This document shows, in pieces, positions 63,639-64,000 of a DNA stretch of 64,000 nucleotides; within the stretch, counting starts at the first letter, position 1, and every line of letters starts with the position of its first letter. The notes under the pieces are model-generated. The model searched no databases, was not told the DNA's origin, and saw nothing but the letters and a program-made list of their open reading frames with translations. Location of the stretch: positions 133,917 through 197,916 of the forward strand of contig NZ_LGDY01000138.1 of the NCBI RefSeq assembly GCF_001279525.1, in the 5' to 3' direction. The stretch comes from Nocardia sp. NRRL S-836 (GTDB taxonomy: Bacteria; Actinomycetota; Actinomycetes; Mycobacteriales; Pseudonocardiaceae). The translations under genes were made by a program, and so were the position numbers.

Positions 63639-63672
63639 CTGAGCTGCGGCGATGCTGTGGGAGACCCCCGAT

Positions 63673-63701
63673 TTGGATGTTGGTGGGCCGGCGTGTAAAT
63701 T
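63673..63701 (+). promoter_or_regulatory. rRNA operon promoter 2
   Basis: TTGGAT (63673-63678), 17-base spacer, TAAATT (63696-63701). Tandem promoters like these are usual upstream of actinobacterial rRNA operons. Confidence 0.55.
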
Positions 63702-63820
63702 TCTCTCTGCCAGCGCGGAACGGGCCGGGAAACACCGGAACGGAGCGCGGCGGAAGACTTCTAGACCAACACCAGCCCCGGAAGTTCCCTCCTCGCGGAG
63801 ATGAACTGCGGTGTGCGCGT

Positions 63821-63835
63821 GTTCTTTGAGAACTC
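63821..63835 (+). promoter_or_regulatory. BoxA-like antitermination element of the rRNA leader
   Basis: GTTCTTTGAGAACTC matches the boxA-type element conserved in actinobacterial rRNA leaders, where Nus factors bind the nascent RNA to prevent early termination. Confidence 0.55.
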
Positions 63836-63866
63836 AACAGCGTGCCGATAACACAGCCAGTAATAT

Positions 63867-63932
63867 GAATACTCCTCGTCAGGAGTATTCCTTTGAGTAG
63901 ATAGACCAGATTGCCAGACATATTCCGTCTGG
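63867..63932 (+). other. rRNA leader processing hairpins
   Basis: GAATACTCCT-CGTC-AGGAGTATTC (63867-63890) is a perfect 10-bp hairpin and CCAGAC-ATATTCC-GTCTGG (63914-63932) a 6-bp one; both lie just before the mature 16S 5' end and may help RNase processing. Confidence 0.6.
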
Positions 63933-63949
63933 AGCGATCAACACAATCC

Positions 63950-64000
63950 TTATTGGAGAGTTTGATCCTGGCTCAGGACGAACGCTGGCGGCGTGCTTAA
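63950..64000 (+). rRNA. rrs: 16S ribosomal RNA, 5' end only
   Basis: The universally conserved start AGAGTTTGATCCTGGCTCAG begins at 63957; counted against E. coli numbering the mature 5' end is near 63950. The gene runs off the window after GGCGGCGTGCTTAA, so only about 51 bases are seen. Upstream promoters, boxA and processing hairpins support an rRNA operon here. Confidence 0.97.

Overview
The window is high-GC, with GTG starts, overlapping stop/start codons, two principal-type sigma factors, DUF3039/DUF3099/DUF3710/DUF4193 proteins and an actinobacterial 16S rRNA start at the right edge. It comes from a chromosome of a filamentous actinobacterium. The large LuxR-type regulators, many secreted or lipoprotein genes and general gene style suggest Pseudonocardiales (Lentzea/Saccharothrix-like); that rank is inference.

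Left part (1-7.3 kb): the end of a periplasmic-binding-fold protein, a small unknown, two coupled paralogous genes (one membrane-anchored, one with a Gln/Arg-rich repeat arm), an RtcB-type RNA ligase, a secreted unknown, a flavin monooxygenase and a chloramphenicol-phosphotransferase-like kinase. From 7.4 to 17.2 kb lies a complete oxidative uronate pathway: uronate dehydrogenase and alpha-ketoglutarate semialdehyde dehydrogenase in one operon with an IclR regulator, and divergently a CUT1 sugar transporter, 5-dehydro-4-deoxyglucarate dehydratase, glucarate dehydratase and an unrecognised probable TIM-barrel protein. Together they would carry glucuronate/galacturonate to alpha-ketoglutarate.

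17.2-33.6 kb: two tandem lipoproteins, a hydrolase, a 1-kb low-complexity stretch with tandem repeats and a decayed reading frame, class I fumarase, SigB-like sigma factor (with a possible ECF-type promoter), D-aminoacyl-tRNA deacylase, a methyltransferase, a PucR regulator, pseudouridine catabolism (psuG-psuK), DUF3099, DUF3039, a YihY protein, a DEAD/DEAH-type helicase, and a divergent methyltransferase/TetR pair with two tandem operators. 33.7-38.3 kb: a CUT2 xylose-type transporter with its ROK regulator.

39.7-60.8 kb repeats, gene for gene and in the same relative orientations, the sigA-ppgK-suhB-cei-DUF4193-DUF3093-dut-DUF3710-hydrolase-OB-DUF3159-ceoC-ceoB-APC-TRAM methyltransferase-dxs order known from Mycobacterium tuberculosis (recalled, not searched). 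The interruption noticed is an accessory insert of two tandem giant LuxR (LAL) regulators and a ricin-type lectin between DUF3159 and the TrkA pair. The right end holds a band-7 protein, a two-component system and the promoter/leader region of an rRNA operon.

Most striking to a second look: the unknown protein closing the uronate operon, a 62-bp nested inverted-repeat element present twice (one copy overlapping a predicted leaderless promoter), a Shine-Dalgarno-occluding hairpin before the membrane/repeat protein pair, and overlapping divergent leaderless promoters between DUF3093 and dut.
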